Shown here: piece by piece, positions 35,597-36,383 of the stretch | Layout: every line of letters starts with the position of its first letter | Position numbering within the stretch: the first letter of the stretch is position 1 | NCBI GenBank assembly: GCA_003640385.1 | Contig: RCAB01000574.1 | Span: 1-36,383 of the forward strand | DNA: 36,383 bases | Source: Setaria digitata | Lineage: Eukaryota; Nematoda; Chromadorea; Rhabditida; Setariidae | Direction: 5' to 3' | Made by a program: the position numbers and the translations under genes | Notes under the pieces: model-generated | The model's input: the letters and a program-made list of their open reading frames with translations, nothing else | What the model was told of the DNA's origin: nothing | The model's database searches: none

Positions 35597-36383
35597 TTTT
35601 TGATGATTAAACGAAGTGGAATTGTCGCCTAACTTGATGTACGGAATTTTATGGAGGCCGTTCGCTTTCTGATGTCAAATGAAAATAACGAAAATTCAAA
35701 CTTCGCAATGAACCATCCTTATAAGCCTCAATGCACATGCAGGAAAGAACAAGAAAGAGGGTGGAATCCAGATGAAAAATCTAAAAGTTTGCTCGCCATT
35801 GAAATCATCTACTATTATTATTCACAAAGTACCAATCGAGTGACCTATTTTTAAGAGTCAATTACTCTTTCGCTTCAGCAATTTGTTGCCGAAACACAAA
35901 GGGAATTTACAATGGTGAATTAATTTTTACTGAATATTTCTTCACGGAATTTCCATTTCCTTCTTTTTTTTTCCTTTCTCGCATAAAAAATTTTCGTCAA
36001 TTTTATTGATGGGAGAAAAACTTTCCTTTATCCTTTGCCTATCCCTGTAATAAAAAAAAAAAAAAAAAAGATCTGGGAGAGACAATAATGGCTAAGTGTC
36101 TTCTACGATTTAGAGAAAAGAAATAATCAATTCAAATTTCGAAGTGAAAATTCCACACAATCCTCCCTCGTCAATTAACTTTGGCAATCATTTGTATAAT
36201 GAACTGGCTTCCCAACACTGGTTTCATTTCACATTTCGGTACGTTGCCAAAAAGAAAAGTCCAAAAAGGGAAATTTTAATTTCCAGCCGGTAACTTAACC
36301 ACAGAAATTATCACTGGGAAAACTGAAACTTTATACTATTTCTTCCTTAAGGCCATCTCTTTCATTTAAAAAAATATTTTTGA
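35597..36383. other. Right-edge region upstream of the minus-strand gene
   Basis: AT-rich sequence with poly-A and poly-T tracts near 35965 and 36051-36069. It should include the promoter of the gene ending at 33975. A 67-codon plus ORF at 35651-35854 is open but has no recognisable features. No other gene is seen. Confidence 0.45.

Noticed and set aside
1..36383. tRNA, rRNA or transposon copies
   Set aside because: I looked for tRNA-like B-box text, terminal inverted repeats and reverse transcriptase or transposase motifs and saw none convincing; a tRNAscan and RepeatMasker run would be the decisive check.

Overview
The window is AT-rich eukaryotic genomic DNA. Its genes are split by many short to medium introns with GTAAG/GTTAG-type donors and TTTTCAG/TTTTAG acceptors. 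Several start codons sit 1-30 bases after a consensus acceptor that has no upstream coding exon, which is typical of spliced-leader trans-splicing. With the protein families present, this points to a nematode, most likely a filarial-type (clade III) worm. The organism call is inference. I see no bacterial operons, phage, integrated virus or intact transposon.

Layout, left to right: (1) minus strand, 1-3250, the N-terminal half of the XPF/ERCC4 repair endonuclease, running off the left edge. (2) minus, 4664-6558, ETHE1-type persulfide dioxygenase, six exons, complete. (3) plus, about 8261-11182, a TBC1D20-type RabGAP, head-to-head with ETHE1 across an AT microsatellite. (4) plus, 12709-16176, a nine-exon, about 620-residue, very hydrophobic multi-pass membrane protein that I cannot assign; it may be built from repeated four-helix units. 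(5) minus, 16668-20466, SRP72, twelve exons, complete, convergent with (4) and with one GC-AG intron. (6) plus, 21987-22551, a small unknown three-exon gene. (7) plus, 23299-23508, a small single-span protein faintly like SMIM20/MITRAC7. (8) plus, 23924-26460, SDS22/PPP1R7, a leucine-rich-repeat PP1 regulator. (9) plus, 28652-33581, carboxypeptidase Q-type M28 peptidase with signal peptide, ten exons. (10) minus, 33975-35596, an unknown N-terminally anchored small protein, partly resolved, with a duplicated 5' splice site.

Most genes are conserved housekeeping functions (DNA repair, sulfide oxidation, Rab control, protein targeting, PP1 regulation, lysosomal/secreted dipeptide hydrolysis) and share no pathway. 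The less ordinary parts are the unassigned membrane protein, the duplicated donor near 35.5 kb, the GC-AG intron, the leader-less ETHE1 start and the cluster of tiny plus-strand genes at 22.0-23.5 kb. Exon limits were set by hand from splice consensus, phase continuity and remembered family sequence. Every complete gene model given here keeps an open frame through all junctions except gene (10). I found no convincing previously undescribed system.
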